The notes under the pieces are model-generated. The model searched no databases. It was not told the DNA's origin and saw only the letters and a program-made list of their open reading frames with translations. From Entomortierella parvispora (taxonomy: Eukaryota; Mortierellomycota; Mortierellomycetes; Mortierellales; Mortierellaceae), in contig OY752141.1 in the NCBI GenBank assembly GCA_963573315.1, forward strand, positions 2,480,001 through 2,544,000: a DNA stretch of 64,000 bases, read 5' to 3'. Both the position numbers and the translations under genes were made by a program. This document shows, piece after piece, positions 45,064 to 56,936 of the stretch (its first letter is position 1; every line of letters begins with the position of its first letter).

Positions 45064-48000
45064 CTACAGATAAATCTCCTTCACATCGTTAGCACCAAAA
45101 ATGTCTCTACAGGTTGGACATTTTCGTTGGCGGATCTCAATCAGCTTGTCAAGACACGCCTTGCAAAACACGTGCATGCACCGAGTAATCACATGCGACT
45201 TGAAGTTCACATCACACGCGGGACATTTGAGCAGCTTCAGATAGCTTTCAGCCTGTTTGGAGGCATCCGAGTGTTGCATGGAGTTCGACTCTGCCTTGGC
45301 ATGCTCCTGAATCTTGCGCTTCATCGACTCTGTCTCTTCCATTAGGCGCTTGCGAGCATGGGTCTCGTTCTCATAGGCCTCAGTCCGTTCACGCAACATG
45401 CCCTGGAGTTCAGCGAGTCGTTCTTGTTGGCGGGTGCATTTTTCTTTGAAGTTGGCATTTTGTCGTCCAAACTCCTGCAACTCATTCTTGTGGATGGCAA
45501 CGATCTCGTTCCAGCTGGCTTGTGCACGCTCCATTTTCGTCTATATATGGACAATCCAAAGTTATGAGTTAGCGCACCATCCTATCTCCTCATCGCCTTG
45601 AGCATTGATAAAATATAGGTCAGTTCCTTACCGCTTGCATTTTGAGATTTTTCTCTCGCTCTTCCAAGCTCCGGATCCGATCCCGCTGCATATCTGACTG
45701 CCGTTTCATCACGGCAGCCAAGTTGGCGCTGGCATCCTTTGCACGGATCAAGAGACTGCACTTGGACTCTTGCTTTGTCTTGTCTGAAAGTAGCTTGTAG
45801 ATAAGGTCCTCCTTTTGAGCGAGCTCGATTACTTTACGCGACGTCTCTTCCCGAAGCTTGTCCCACTCTGTTGCTACGGTTTCAAGTTCACTCAACAATG
45901 GCGCTTGGACAGTCTCCAAAGCTTGCACTTTCTGTTCGAGTTGTTGGATACGCTCGGCTTGAGCTTTGATGGTCTTTACCAGCGCTTTCACAGGATCCTC
46001 TCCGGAAGGTCCAACGAGTCTTTGGAGCTTGGTGAGTTTGGCTGCAAGCTCGACACCCTCTGCCTTTAGATGATACTCGGAAACAGTTATCCCACAAAGG
46101 TTCTGTAACTCGGAGCTTGCCTCTTTCAAGGCTTCCAACTCGGTGGTCAGGTCCTTGATCTGCACCTCTGAAACTTTAAGCTTCTCCTCAAGGTGATCCA
46201 AATATGATTTGTCGGTAGGTCCACTGAGGTAAAATGCAAACGCATCCTTGTCGTCGGTCTTCGCGGCGAGCATAATCTTTAGGCGCTGAATATCTGTTAC
46301 CAGGGTGGCGATACGGTCCTAGAGATATAATCGAGTGGAATGTCAGCTTTGGACAAGAAGATCGAATGACTTTCCTGTTTCAGGAGCATTAAATTACCTT
46401 CCGAGTGTTCGCAATTTTTCGAATTTCTTGATTTTGCTGCATCTCGTAGTCGTCCATAGTGCATCGTGCCTCGTACATTTGCTGATACCGATCGCGACTA
46501 TATCGGAGACCAGAAATATCGTTTTCTTGCTTCTTCAATTCCTCCTCCAGAGCTACCCGCCGACTCTTCTCTTCGTTTTCCAGTTTGTCCATGAACTCAC
46601 GTCGAGTCAAGTGCAACTCGTCGAGGTCAGTTCTCAATTTTGTTGCTTCGTTGCGATAGTGCTCAGCTTCATTCTGAGTATACTGCATCCGCGAAAGCAA
46701 AGATTTTACGATATGGGAGTCCTGAACCATATTATCGGGGACGTGGTTGACCTGCAGCCGCAATTGATCCAAAGCACTCCTTTGCTGGATCCGCTCCAAC
46801 TTTAGTTGCTCTAGCTCCGATAGTCGCGCTACAGCCAACTCACGGTATTGCAAAAGTTCATCCCTGGAGGCGTCATGGATTTCATTCTTAGCCTGGACTA
46901 CATTGGGGCCAGATCCTGAAGGAACGGCGGTAGCAGCAGGTGCCACACCATAGTTCTCCCCAAAAACAGATCCAGAGGTCACAGCGGCGACAAGGGCACT
47001 CTTTTCACGGTCCAAACTCTTTTCTACTTTTCGCAACTTCTCCTTGGCGTCGTCTACATGCTCAGCCGTCTCCTCCAGCCGGTTCTTTGCGACCTGTAAT
47101 TCGTTCCGAAGTGTTGTCATTTGCTCTGTAAAGCCAAGACACTTTGCTTGCAATTGGTCGAGATGCGCCTGTTTTCTCCTGTAGATTGCTGTAATCTGGT
47201 GGTGTTCATCCGTGAGGGCTTGAATGACCGCATTCTCTTTCGTGGCAGGATCTAGAAGATGGACTGAGTTATTATGTTTGCCAGACTACCAGCTCCAAGG
47301 TTGTTAAGAATACAACATCCGCTGCTTACCAAAATCTTTCACGGAACTCCAAAAAGTGTCACGCTTAGCATACCAATCGTCCATTATCCGGAATAGCCTC
47401 AAAACAATATCCTTGGTGTATGCTGTGTGTGCTTCCAATGCCGGCTTGAGAGAGTCAACTGTCAATTCCTTGAAGTCATGAAGTTGATCATCTGCCGAAG
47501 GGCTGTTCAATAAGAATGTGATGAAGTTTGTACCATCTATAACATCGTGAAATATGCCAGTTAGTCAGATAATAATCAGAGGAAAACTTCAAAAATAAAA
47601 TTGATGGCAAGGAGAAATTACCGTCAAGAATCATATCCTTTGCTTCTACAGAGATATTAACTCTTGACATAAGCATCGTGAGATCTTGTAACAGCTGCAA
47701 GTTTAAGTGGGGTGTTAGTAGCTGCTCCTAGGGCCGACACCAATACCGACGTTCTTAACGAGATTATTGACGACATACTGTGCTCCAATAGATGTTGATA
47801 GTGCTGAGATGTGATTCATAATCCACTTGTTTATCCTGGAGCTTTGAAATCTGCTCCTGTGCTCTTGTGAACTCGCGTTTGTATCCTTGCATTTGTTGCC
47901 AGATCACTTCTCTTTGGACATTGACTAGAGCATCCTATGGGCGCAAGGCATAACAGACATGAAAAAAAGAAGTCAGCAGTCATTCGAGGCTCTGAACTCG

Positions 48001-48472
48001 CAGCCGCGGTGATAAACAGTAAACAACCGCAAGAATGGAGAGCCTGGAAAGAAAACATTTGCCCAAAATGTGTCCTGTCTCTCATTCTGCGATAACGATT
48101 GCAAAATCCAGTCAGAGAAATTATGAAGTCCCGGGTTGGAATGAAGGTGTCGGTGGAGTTGATGATGTCTTGTGTGTTGTTGTAGGGTCATTGACTGCCC
48201 GTTAACCAGATATTCCTCTGCTTAGCAAGTATGATTTCAACATCGCATTTTGTCGTTTAGTATACCTCACTTGTTGTCACAGGCAAAGAAGTATCCATTG
48301 GACCTTGGCCATGGAAGTCTGAGATGGGCACAGCAATTGGGATGTCGCCATTGGTCCAATAACTTGAGGAGACATGACCGATTGATCCAGAAACCGTCGG
48401 CATGGTTTGAATGGGCAGCCCAGCAGCGTCTTCAGTAAGCCTACGCTTACGGATTCTGCTTCTGTCTTCCAT
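45064..48472 (-). CDS. BRE1: E3 ubiquitin-protein ligase Bre1, 7 exons
   Basis: Minus-strand exons are 48266-48472, 47779-47934, 47622-47694, 47330-47536, 46398-47251, 45632-46318 and 45064-45540, all in frame, 886 residues. Bre1 with Rad6 monoubiquitinates histone H2B, which is needed for H3K4 and H3K79 methylation and transcription elongation. The N-terminus MEDRSRIRKRRLTED is basic (nuclear-localisation-like). Residues about 70-840 are almost continuous coiled coil (for example QREVIWQQMQGYKREFTRAQ). The C-terminus is a C3HC4 RING: CPAC, then TRCMHVFCKACL and RKCPTCRDIFGANDVKEIYL, matching the Bre1/RNF20 ending. The 331-nt first intron could hide a further short exon; the junction E|DALVN is otherwise smooth. 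Confidence 0.93.
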
Positions 48473-49494
48473 AGAAGCGGCTACACGGTCCTTCGAAGGG
48501 CTTATGGTGGAAAAACTACCGGCGAGCGACTAGTGGGAGAAGGATTGCGCTGAGTGCTGAACACGGTAAGAGATTCCGCTTTCAAGAAGAAGAGATGCGC
48601 AGTGGACGAGACGAATCAGACAGGAAAGAATGATCTAAAGCAGGCATGAAGATGGATGAGAATGTGAACGGAATTAGATTAGATTAGATTACAAGCCAAG
48701 GGTGGAGCTCTGGGCGGGCAAAGGGCATGCAGCTTACATTTTGCAAGGAGGGAGGGATGCAGGAGAGAGCAAGGAGATGAGAAGGTTGGGATTTCAATCA
48801 ATAATGGAGGTCAAGGGTCTTTTGTTGGTAGCTGGCAAAATATGGCGCCTGGGCTGGCTGGCGTGCTGCTGGGCTTCATTTTTTGAGCAGTCTGGCGATC
48901 TGTTGTGCACACGTCGAGGAATCTTTCGGTGACGTATTTTATTCGACTAGTTATTAATTTTTATATTTTATTAATGGGCTTACTAAAAAAGTTTTTTTTA
49001 TTCCAAGTCTGGGCCTTTGATAAGCGATCTTGCCTGGTGGAGGACTCCAATACACGCATCGAACAAAACCCTTCAAGTTTGGTCGAGGACCTGAGGCCAG
49101 TGAGAAAACACATTATTCCCACGACCTAATCTATCCAGCACACCAGTAGCGAATCCACCCCCCGACAGAGATCGCGGACCTCACAGTGACCAGCCAGCAG
49201 CCAAGGAGTCATCGACGATAACGACCCTCTACCCAAAAAGGACAGGCGAAGCCGCCGAGGGTCGGTCTCCCAAGATGCACGGCGTCGCGGTCTGAAAATT
49301 TTTGCGGGGTAGCTGTTCAGATTTCACGGGCAGACAGACGGGTTGGCTCGAGGCTTTCTTTTGATGCCTATTTCTGCGGGCGGGCGAGACGCTGTTCTGT
49401 TTTTGCAGTCTTTTCTTCTTCTTCTTTCTCTGATCAGATTCACTCCCACTCCCCGCTCCACTCCTTCCCTCTCATCTCATTCCCCTTCGCCACC
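48473..49494. other. Divergent promoter region, BRE1 / MTD1
   Basis: About 1 kb between divergent starts. It contains a short TTAGA repeat at 48673-48690 and an AT-rich block near 48940-49000. The last 100 bases before MTD1 are T/C-rich. No gene is supported. Confidence 0.55.
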
Positions 49495-50775
49495 ATGTCC
49501 TGCAAAGTCGTGCTTGCCCAAGGCATTTCAGCCTCGTACAGGTAATCTTCAAACCCCATGCTGGTCACTCATTCGTGTAAAGGAAGAATGACTCTCTACA
49601 GTAAGCCTCGACCACTGATCAACAACGTCTTGCCTGGACAACAGAGAAGAGCTCAAGAACACCATCAAGACTCGCAGCATTTGCCCCAAGTTGGTTGGAT
49701 TCCTCGCCAACGACGACCCTGCGGCCGCAAAGTACGCCGAGTGGACTGCAAAGACCTGTGCCGAGAGTGGTGTCGAATTTGAGCTTCGCAAGTGTTCCCG
49801 TAACGATCTTGAGAACAAGATCGTCGAGGCTAACCAGGACGCTGGCATCCATGGAATCATGGTCTACTACCCTGTCTTTGGGGATCGCCAGGTAAAGAAC
49901 GATTGCTGAAAAAAGGCGGCCCTGCATGGACAGCCAATAGTTTGATCTTGATTTGGTGGCAATTGACCACTCATATATTTGCTATGTTCTTCTATATCTA
50001 CAGGATCAGTATCTCCAAAATGTCGTGGATGTGGGCAAGGATGTTGAGGGTCTTCACCACAAGTACGTCTACAACATGTACCACAACATTCGTTTCTTGG
50101 ACGAGGCCAAAACGAAAAAGTGCATTATCCCCTGCACACCCTTGGGATTGGTCAAGGTCATGGAATATGTCGGAGTCTACAACGGAATTCTCCCTCACGG
50201 AAACCGCCTGCACGGAAGAGTCGTCACCATCATCAACCGTTCCGAGATTGTAGGTCGTCCCCTTGCCGCCCTCTTGGCCAACGATGGTGCCAAGGTCTAC
50301 TCGGTCGACATTAACGGAATCCAAGAGTTCCACCGTGGTGTCGGTCTCAAGCTTATGAAACACGAGGTAAACAGATGGAAAAGAGGATTTACCCTCAAAG
50401 AGAAGAAGAGAGCGAGGATGGGGTTTGCCACCCTTTGCACTTTGGTTTTGACACCACTTTGCATCGAATTCTAACATTATTCAACGTCTAAACCAGGTTT
50501 CCGAGACTACACTGAAGGTCGAGGATGTTCTCCCTCTTTCTGATGTTGTCATCACTGGTGTCCCTTCGCCTACCTACAAGGTTCCTTCGCACTTGATTCG
50601 TGATGGAGCTGTCTGCATCAACTTTTCTACCTTCAAGAACTTTGATGGTGACGAGATCAAGAAAAAGGCAGCCATCTATGTTCCAGCCGTTGGAAAGGTC
50701 ACCGTCGCCATGCTGGAGCGCAACTTGGTTCGCTTGTACGACTACCAGGCTCAGGACCGCGCCCCATCCGCATAG
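49495..50775 (+). CDS. MTD1: NAD-dependent 5,10-methylenetetrahydrofolate dehydrogenase, 4 exons
   Basis: Exons 49495-49541, 49645-49891, 50004-50366 and 50497-50775 give 311 residues; the start sits in a good context (CCACCATGTCC). The enzyme oxidises methylene-THF to methenyl-THF with NAD+ in the cytosol, feeding formyl groups to purine synthesis. It is the monofunctional type known from yeast Mtd1. Supporting sequence includes IHGIMVYYPVFGDRQDQYLQ, the catalytic-region segment NGILPHGNRLHGRVVTIINR with SEIVGRPLAALLANDGAKVY (the conserved cofactor-binding stretch), VVITGVPSPTYKVP and PAVGKVTVAMLERNL. Length agrees with the yeast enzyme (about 320). All introns are short with GTAATC, GTAAAG and GTAAAC donors. 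Confidence 0.95.
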
Positions 50776-52697
50776 GCGGGAATCACTGTCCTTCACTCAA
50801 CTCCACTCTTTTCCAACTTCGCATTTTATATATATCACAACCGCATTTCCGCCCAATCGTTCACACATCTTAGTCCTGACTGATAGAAGTCGAGGTCCAG
50901 CACGAATACAACCATATCGTTTTTCACCTGTTATTACAACAAATGCGATTTTGAGGAATTGATTGTCTTTTTTGTTTCCTAACCTGCATATCAGAGGCTG
51001 ATTGGAGGCAGTTTCTTGTCTTTCCTCATCCACAGAGCTTTGGCAGGGTCGGCTAAACCAAAGAGTTGTAGTTATCTTTCATCAATGCAAGAGCAGACTT
51101 CAAAGACTTCCAAGCTAAGGACCTTCATCCTTTCCAAGTAAAGCACACGAAAAAGTCCGACGTCGCTTGAGTACAAGCACAGAGAGGTGTAGACATGTCG
51201 CCAGCTCATAAAAAAACAAAAGAAAAAGAGTTCTAGATTTTCCTCACCGCAGAGAGTGCACAGGCTGCTGGGAAATAAACCGTAGCATAGAAATTGTGAG
51301 TAATTCGATGTCCATGTGCACTGCTCTACCTGCCGATCATAATTACTGAAAATATTAAACAAAAAGCGGGAGAATGATAATGGCGACGGCGACCAAAGAA
51401 TGTCGCTGACGATATGAGGGCTGAAGACCGAAGAATGTGAGCCGCTGGCCGCGGTAACGGCCCTTCAAATTAGGGAAAACTTGAAGGCCCAATAGACTAA
51501 GAGCAGAAAGAATAGAGGAAGCCAGAAGACGGATTGCCACAAGTAGTTTTCATACATACATGTGTGAGGGGTTTACTGTAGCACCGCAAATCATCGAGCT
51601 AGACTTGACATGTGCTACAGACGATGTGAAGATTGAAGAAGGGACCCGATTCTGTTTTTATCTCCAGCTCTGCTCATCCTTTTCCAACGTAGATTCTGCG
51701 GGCATTCTCCCTGTGCAGCAGCGGACGCGTCCAACACGGAATCGAATCTTGATTTTTTGCTGTTTTGTTTGTTTGTTTCCATCCCTTCCTCCTTGCATGC
51801 ATTGCATGGAGGTGGTGACACGGACAGGTGGTTTGTTATTCTCGAGGCCTGACCCTGATGTGGAGAAATGGGGCAGGTACTGTGCTGCATCATAATAGAC
51901 TGCAATGTCTGTCAGCGTAACCTTGGCCAACCTCCAATGGTCTCAAGAGGCGTGAAAGACTAGTTTTTTTTTTTCACGGACCTGGCTAAAGAGGTAGCTC
52001 TTCTTTCAGAGGGCAACGCGCAGTTTATTTGTCAGTAAGGATGAATCCATGCCGTCCTCCATTCGATTCTTGCAGCCAAGGGATCGTTGCGAACTGCTCA
52101 CTAACCCACGCCATCTGAGCACCAAGTGAGAATGAAAATGGAGTAAACCAAAAGTGGGCGAGGACTTCCTTTGAAGAATGTGGATTTGTGTGCTCGTGTG
52201 CAAACACCAAACAGGTTCACAAAAGCCGAGGCCGTGTAAAGTTCAGAGAGCGAAAACCCAAGGAAGAACCCTCTGTCGAATCGCCGTGTCTTTTTTGGGA
52301 GCACTTTCCCTGTGTCAGTACAGCAGCAGAGTGCTTGTGTGGACGGGCAAACAAAAACAGAAAAAGACAAAGTTGTGCGTCCGTTGCCAGCCAGCATCGT
52401 CGCTCTTTCCCTGCTGTAACTTCAGAGAAGCAAAGTGGAAACATAGACCAAGAGACTGCGTGAATGATAATCCCGCCTGCCTGAGCTTAGGCTCAACTGC
52501 TCCTCCATTCCTCATGAACTCTCTTTCACCTGTGCTCGTGTGCCGCGGATGCCCTTGAAACTGTTGAACGGCCTCTGCCTCTCAAGATAAAAGGATCGCT
52601 ACTGCCTTCCTCCTTTTTCTTTTCTCTCGTTTCTCCACACCACCCCTGTCCCCTCACCCCTTCCCCGCCTCCACCCCCTTCCCTTCCTTCCACGGAA
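50776..52697. other. Intergenic stretch without a supported gene
   Basis: 1.9 kb between two plus-strand genes. It holds the MTD1 3' flank and the esterase promoter. The minus strand near 51355-51540 encodes a stretch with hydrophobic segments, but it begins without a usable ATG or clear splice site and I do not call it. The last 100 bases before 52698 are C/T-rich. Confidence 0.5.
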
Positions 52698-54951
52698 ATG
52701 AAATCCTTCACCATCTCCTGCCTCTTGGCCGCTGCCTTCATCCAGGCCTCTGTGGCCCAGGTCACGATCGCCACCGTCTCCAACTCCAAATCCCAGACCA
52801 TCAGCGGCGCCCAGGTCTTGGTTGACAACTCGTTGGAGGTTGGCAGCGCTAACTTCCCCTTCATCCTCTTGTCTGATGCTGCCTCCGCTGCTGATGGTGC
52901 CAAGGGCTGCGCCAAGTTGGGCGAACACCCTTACTCTGCCCAGAGCCGCGCCTTGCCCGCTGTCCAGAATGCTCTGAAAAAGTTCGTTCCCAAGCAGAAC
53001 ACCTTCTACGTTGACAATGCCTCCAGCTCTGACTCCAAGAGCACCGCCACTTGCTCCACCTTGACCATGTCTGGGGGCAAGGCGACCATCCACCACGGTG
53101 TCTCCTGCACGACCAAGTTGCCCACTCTCTGCACCAACCAGAACTTGAACGGCAAGGTCACCGTCAAGACTCACCTCGGACCCATTACCGGTATGCGTGA
53201 TCAGCGCGGCTTCCGTTTCCGCGGCATTCGTTACGCCAAGCCCGTCGTCCGCTTCGCTGCCCCCGAGCCCATTACTGCCAAGTGGTCCAAGGCTGTCGAC
53301 GCCACCAAGTTTGGAAGTGTCTGCCCTCAGATCGGCGCCGGTTCTGATGACTGTTTGTTCTTGAACGTCTTCACTCCCAAGTTGACCTCCAACAACAAGG
53401 GTCCTCTTCCCGTCATGTTCTAGTATGTAGCAGACTCTCTGCGTTGTTCGACTCTATTGACTTGTTGGTTCCTTAATTGCAATGTGTGTTTTTACAACTT
53501 GCTAATCTGTTTATCCATGGGTTGTCTCTCCGCAACAACCATTTGCCACTTTTTTTTTAGCATCCATGGCGGGTCTTTCACTTCCGGCTCCGGCTCGGAT
53601 CCCGCTTTTGACGGCGCCAACATGGCTTCTCGCGGTCAGGTTGTCGTGGTGACCATCAACTACCGTCTCGGTCTCTTTGGTTTCTTTGAGCGTGTTGATG
53701 CTGGCATCAGCCGCAAGACCCTGCCCGGAAACCAGGGTGTCTACGACATGCTCTTGGCTCTTAAGTGGGTCCAGCAGAACATTGCTGCCTTTGGTGGTGA
53801 CCCCAAGCAGGTCACTGCTTTCGGAGAGTCAGCCGGAGGCCATGCCATGCGTACCTTGTTGTCTATGCCCAAGCACACCAAGGGTCTCTTCCGCGCTGTG
53901 ATCTCTCAGTCCGACCCAATCGACATCCCCTACAACACCCCCGCCACCGCCTCCGGTGTCATCAGTGGAGGCGCCATGACAGCCTTGAAGTGCAAGGATA
54001 TTGCCTGCATGCGCAAGAAGAGTGTTGCCGAGATCATTAACGTTCAGACCGGCCTTGTCTCCGAGTCCATTGCCCATGCCCCTGAAGAGTCCTTCATGGA
54101 GTTGATCAAGCCCTCCATTGACGGTGTCTTGATCTTCAACAACTTTGACCAGTTGATTGCTGGCAAGAACGGTGGTATCACCAACGTTCCATTGATGATC
54201 GGAACCATGAAGAACGAGGGTGATGGTTTCTTGCCTTCGTTGGGCCAGGTTCGTCCCCAGAATGAGATGGTGTTCGGTGTCACCGCCGAGATTCTCCTCG
54301 GATACCAGCGTGCCATGATCACTGCCGCCTACAACTTGTACCCCATTGATGATAACAGCACTGACAAGGATATCACCAGAGATGTCGAGGGTGTTTTCGC
54401 CACCGATTACTTGTGGGTATGTAACCAAAGATCGGATCTTCGCCATCTTCATTTAGGAATGGCTCTTTGTTGTTCTGAATTGACTTCTTACCATTTCACA
54501 TCTAATTCCTCTACCAAAACAGATCTGCCCCACTCAGTTCTTGGCGAAGGCCTTCTCCAAGACCAAGAACCCCATCTACCAGTACAACTTCCAGCGCGCC
54601 TACAGTAACGTCCCCGTAGGCGACATTTGCTATGGAAAGACCTGCCACGGTGATGACATTGGTATTGTCTTTGCTTCCCCCCCACTCATGAACAACGCCA
54701 CCGCCTACCCTTGGTCCAAGGATGATGCTTCCCTCTCCAGAATGGTCATGGACAAATGGTTGGCTTTCGGTATCTCGGGCGGTAACCCTAACCCCACTGT
54801 TGCCGATGGTAGCCCCGTCTGGCCCAAGTATGATGCCACCACCCAGAGCATCTACATGTTCAACCTCAATGCCACCGTCTCTACTGGCGGTCTCCGTCAG
54901 CCATACTGCGGCTTCATGGATCAGGCCCTCAAGTACGACTTCCAGTTGTAA
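52698..54951 (+). CDS. Secreted type-B carboxylesterase/lipase with N-terminal extra domain, 3 exons
   Basis: Exons 52698-53422, 53561-54416 and 54523-54951 give 669 residues. A clear signal peptide (MKSFTISCLLAAAFIQASVA) indicates secretion. The alpha/beta-hydrolase part starts near residue 155 (VTVKTHLGPITGMRDQRGF). It shows the oxyanion-hole region FYIHGGSF, the nucleophile elbow AFGESAGGH (Ser), the probable acid in MKNEGDGF and the catalytic His in KTCHGDDIG. Between signal peptide and catalytic domain lie about 130 residues that ordinary carboxylesterases lack, with four cysteines and Ser/Ala/Thr-rich sequence (see findings). Substrate is unknown; extracellular ester or lipid breakdown is likely. 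Codon use is strongly C-ending, suggesting high expression. Confidence 0.92.
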
Positions 54952-55304
54952 AAAAAATTAGTCATAATTACCATTTCTTATTTTCCAATAATAATCATTC
55001 GCCGAGTGTTCGCACTTTCACCAAAAAAAAAAAAAAAAAAAAAAAAAGAAATTCTTACAAAGTTGTGTGGGCAGGTCTTCGTTCGCCACAGTCTACGATA
55101 GGGGGAGACGCGTCGAAATGCATGATGCACAAGCTTCCTTGTGTGATGATACAAAAGAAGTCACGCACTGAGGACGACGCGTCCACAAAGGCTTTTTTGC
55201 TTGTGTTCGCTCCTTCATATTCACACATCAGCCAACAGGACATCAGTTGGATCATTCACCGACCCGCAGGATCCCTGTCCCCCCACTTCCTCCATTACAC
55301 TGAC
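54952..55304. other. Intergenic region with A25 tract
   Basis: Contains the esterase 3' flank, a run of 25 A at 55023-55047 about 70 bases after the stop, and the upstream region of the next F-box gene. The frame of that gene is open across most of it by chance. Confidence 0.55.
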
Positions 55305-56903
55305 ATGGATTCAAAGAAAGACATTTTCGACACACCAGAGTTGGTGCGCATGATTGCTCGACACCTCGATGGATCGAAATCGATGGTCAATTGCCTCCGA
55401 GTCTGCCGAAGATGGTACAAGAGCTTTTTGCCATACAACTTCGAGTCGGTTACCTTATCATCTAGAAGCATGGCCCCAGTCCGCGACAGTCTTGTAAAGT
55501 TCTCTCCCTTTATTCACAAAATCACCCTTTACTCTGCTCGCGCCTGCAATCTGCCAGCGACCTTCCCTTTCCTCACTGACCTTACAAGCCACTTCGACCC
55601 AATTGGATGGGGCGCCCCTTCCAAAGGATCAATGACCGCGTACAGAAACTCGCTCAGGGAGCTCATCAAGACCCAACAAGCGACCCTACAGAGCCTGACG
55701 ATGGACTCGTCCGTGGACCAAAAACTCCTCGAAGCCATAGCTGACTGCTCCCGTCTTCGACAATTCTGTGGCCAGACTTTCACGGTCGATTGCACCCCAG
55801 AGCAGTATTTGGAGATTCACTCCAGACTCTGGGCCCACGTCGAAGACGTGCAAATTAATGGAGAGTTTATGACCCAGAAAAAATGCTTGACGCTGACACA
55901 GGCGATCAAGGCCCAAAAGACGCTTCCCCCGACCAAGATCAAGAGGCTCAAGATTAGTGACCCCGAATTGAGAATGAAGTCGATGGGGGTCCCACTTTTG
56001 CTCGTCGTGACAAGTCCCGAGTTGACTCGACTGACATGGTACGCCCGCGAAGATATCTATGTTCGGCACACACAAGTGTTTCCTATGCAGATTCTGGCCA
56101 AGGCTGCGAAGGCCCGTGCTCTCAATTGCCCTCGTCTGCAGGAACTGATCTTCGAATATGGGTCTTTTCAGAGTGACGATTTCGTGTTGGTGATGGGAGC
56201 TCTGTTGTCGGTGACCAAGCTGGAGCTGTCGCATGTGCGATATGGTTTTGATATGGAATGCGCCAAAGCCCTGACGACAAACTTCCCTACTTTCAGGACG
56301 ACACTCAAAGAATTGCGTCTCCCCTATTGCGGTCTTTCTGGATCGGTTATTCTCGAGATTTTGGCTTCGCTCAGTGGACTGGAGGTTTTCTTGGCCGACG
56401 TAGTGAACAGCACTGCGCTTAGCAAGGATGATCGCCCGTGGGTATGCCTTGGGATGAGAGAATTAGTCTTGGGATTCTCTCAGGATGAAGACAGCGCGGA
56501 CGCGAAGGGCTTGTTTTTGGAACGGCTGGTACAACTGGAAAAGCTGGAGTCTTTGAGCTTGGATGGCCTTGACTATAATGGGAAGAAAGGCCTGCGACTC
56601 ACCGCTGAAGGAGGCTTGGATAATCTAAAGTCTCTTACATCTCTGAGGTCATTCAGAGGTGAGAGCTTTTATGTATCCAGTCACAAATGGGGGATGGCCG
56701 AGGCAGAATGGGTGACACGAAACTGGAGGAACATTAAGACGTTAAGTAATATCACCTTTGATGGTGAGGCGGCCAAAAAGCATTTAGTTGAACGAAACAT
56801 CAACGTTGAAAAAGATGGAATGAGTATTAAACAACAGTTCACTATTTATTTGCGAATATCATCTACAACACTTGAGATGATTCGACTTTGGAAGGCGGAA
56901 TAG
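55305..56903 (+). CDS. F-box/leucine-rich-repeat protein (family member 4)
   Basis: 532 residues from ATG at 55305 (MDSKKDIFDTPELVRMIARH); the frame is open 80 codons further upstream, but that part is not family-like. The F-box at about residues 7-48 contains MVNCLRVCRRWYKSFLP. The repeat region includes LIKTQQATLQSLTMDSSVDQ, VILEILASLSGLEVFLAD, DDRPWVCLGMRELVL and the near-terminal AEWVTRNWRNIKTL. An extra ~50 residues beyond this last motif are not found in the other members. The role inferred is substrate recognition for an SCF ubiquitin ligase. It is convergent with member 5, the two stop codons being only 34 bases apart. Confidence 0.84.
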   Translation: MDSKKDIFDTPELVRMIARHLDGSKSMVNCLRVCRRWYKSFLPYNFESVTLSSRSMAPVRDSLVKFSPFIHKITLYSARACNLPATFPFLTDLTSHFDPIGWGAPSKGSMTAYRNSLRELIKTQQATLQSLTMDSSVDQKLLEAIADCSRLRQFCGQTFTVDCTPEQYLEIHSRLWAHVEDVQINGEFMTQKKCLTLTQAIKAQKTLPPTKIKRLKISDPELRMKSMGVPLLLVVTSPELTRLTWYAREDIYVRHTQVFPMQILAKAAKARALNCPRLQELIFEYGSFQSDDFVLVMGALLSVTKLELSHVRYGFDMECAKALTTNFPTFRTTLKELRLPYCGLSGSVILEILASLSGLEVFLADVVNSTALSKDDRPWVCLGMRELVLGFSQDEDSADAKGLFLERLVQLEKLESLSLDGLDYNGKKGLRLTAEGGLDNLKSLTSLRSFRGESFYVSSHKWGMAEAEWVTRNWRNIKTLSNITFDGEAAKKHLVERNINVEKDGMSIKQQFTIYLRISSTTLEMIRLWKAE

Positions 56904-56936
56904 CAATTTTTTAAAAAAAGCTGCTTGCCACTGCTA

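Noticed and set aside
51355-51540. Minus-strand frame with two hydrophobic segments (RLLASSILSALSLLGLQVF and LVAVAIIILPLFV)
   Set aside because: No ATG in frame, a stop just upstream and no plausible splice acceptor; no family recognised. Could be an exon only if transcripts show it.
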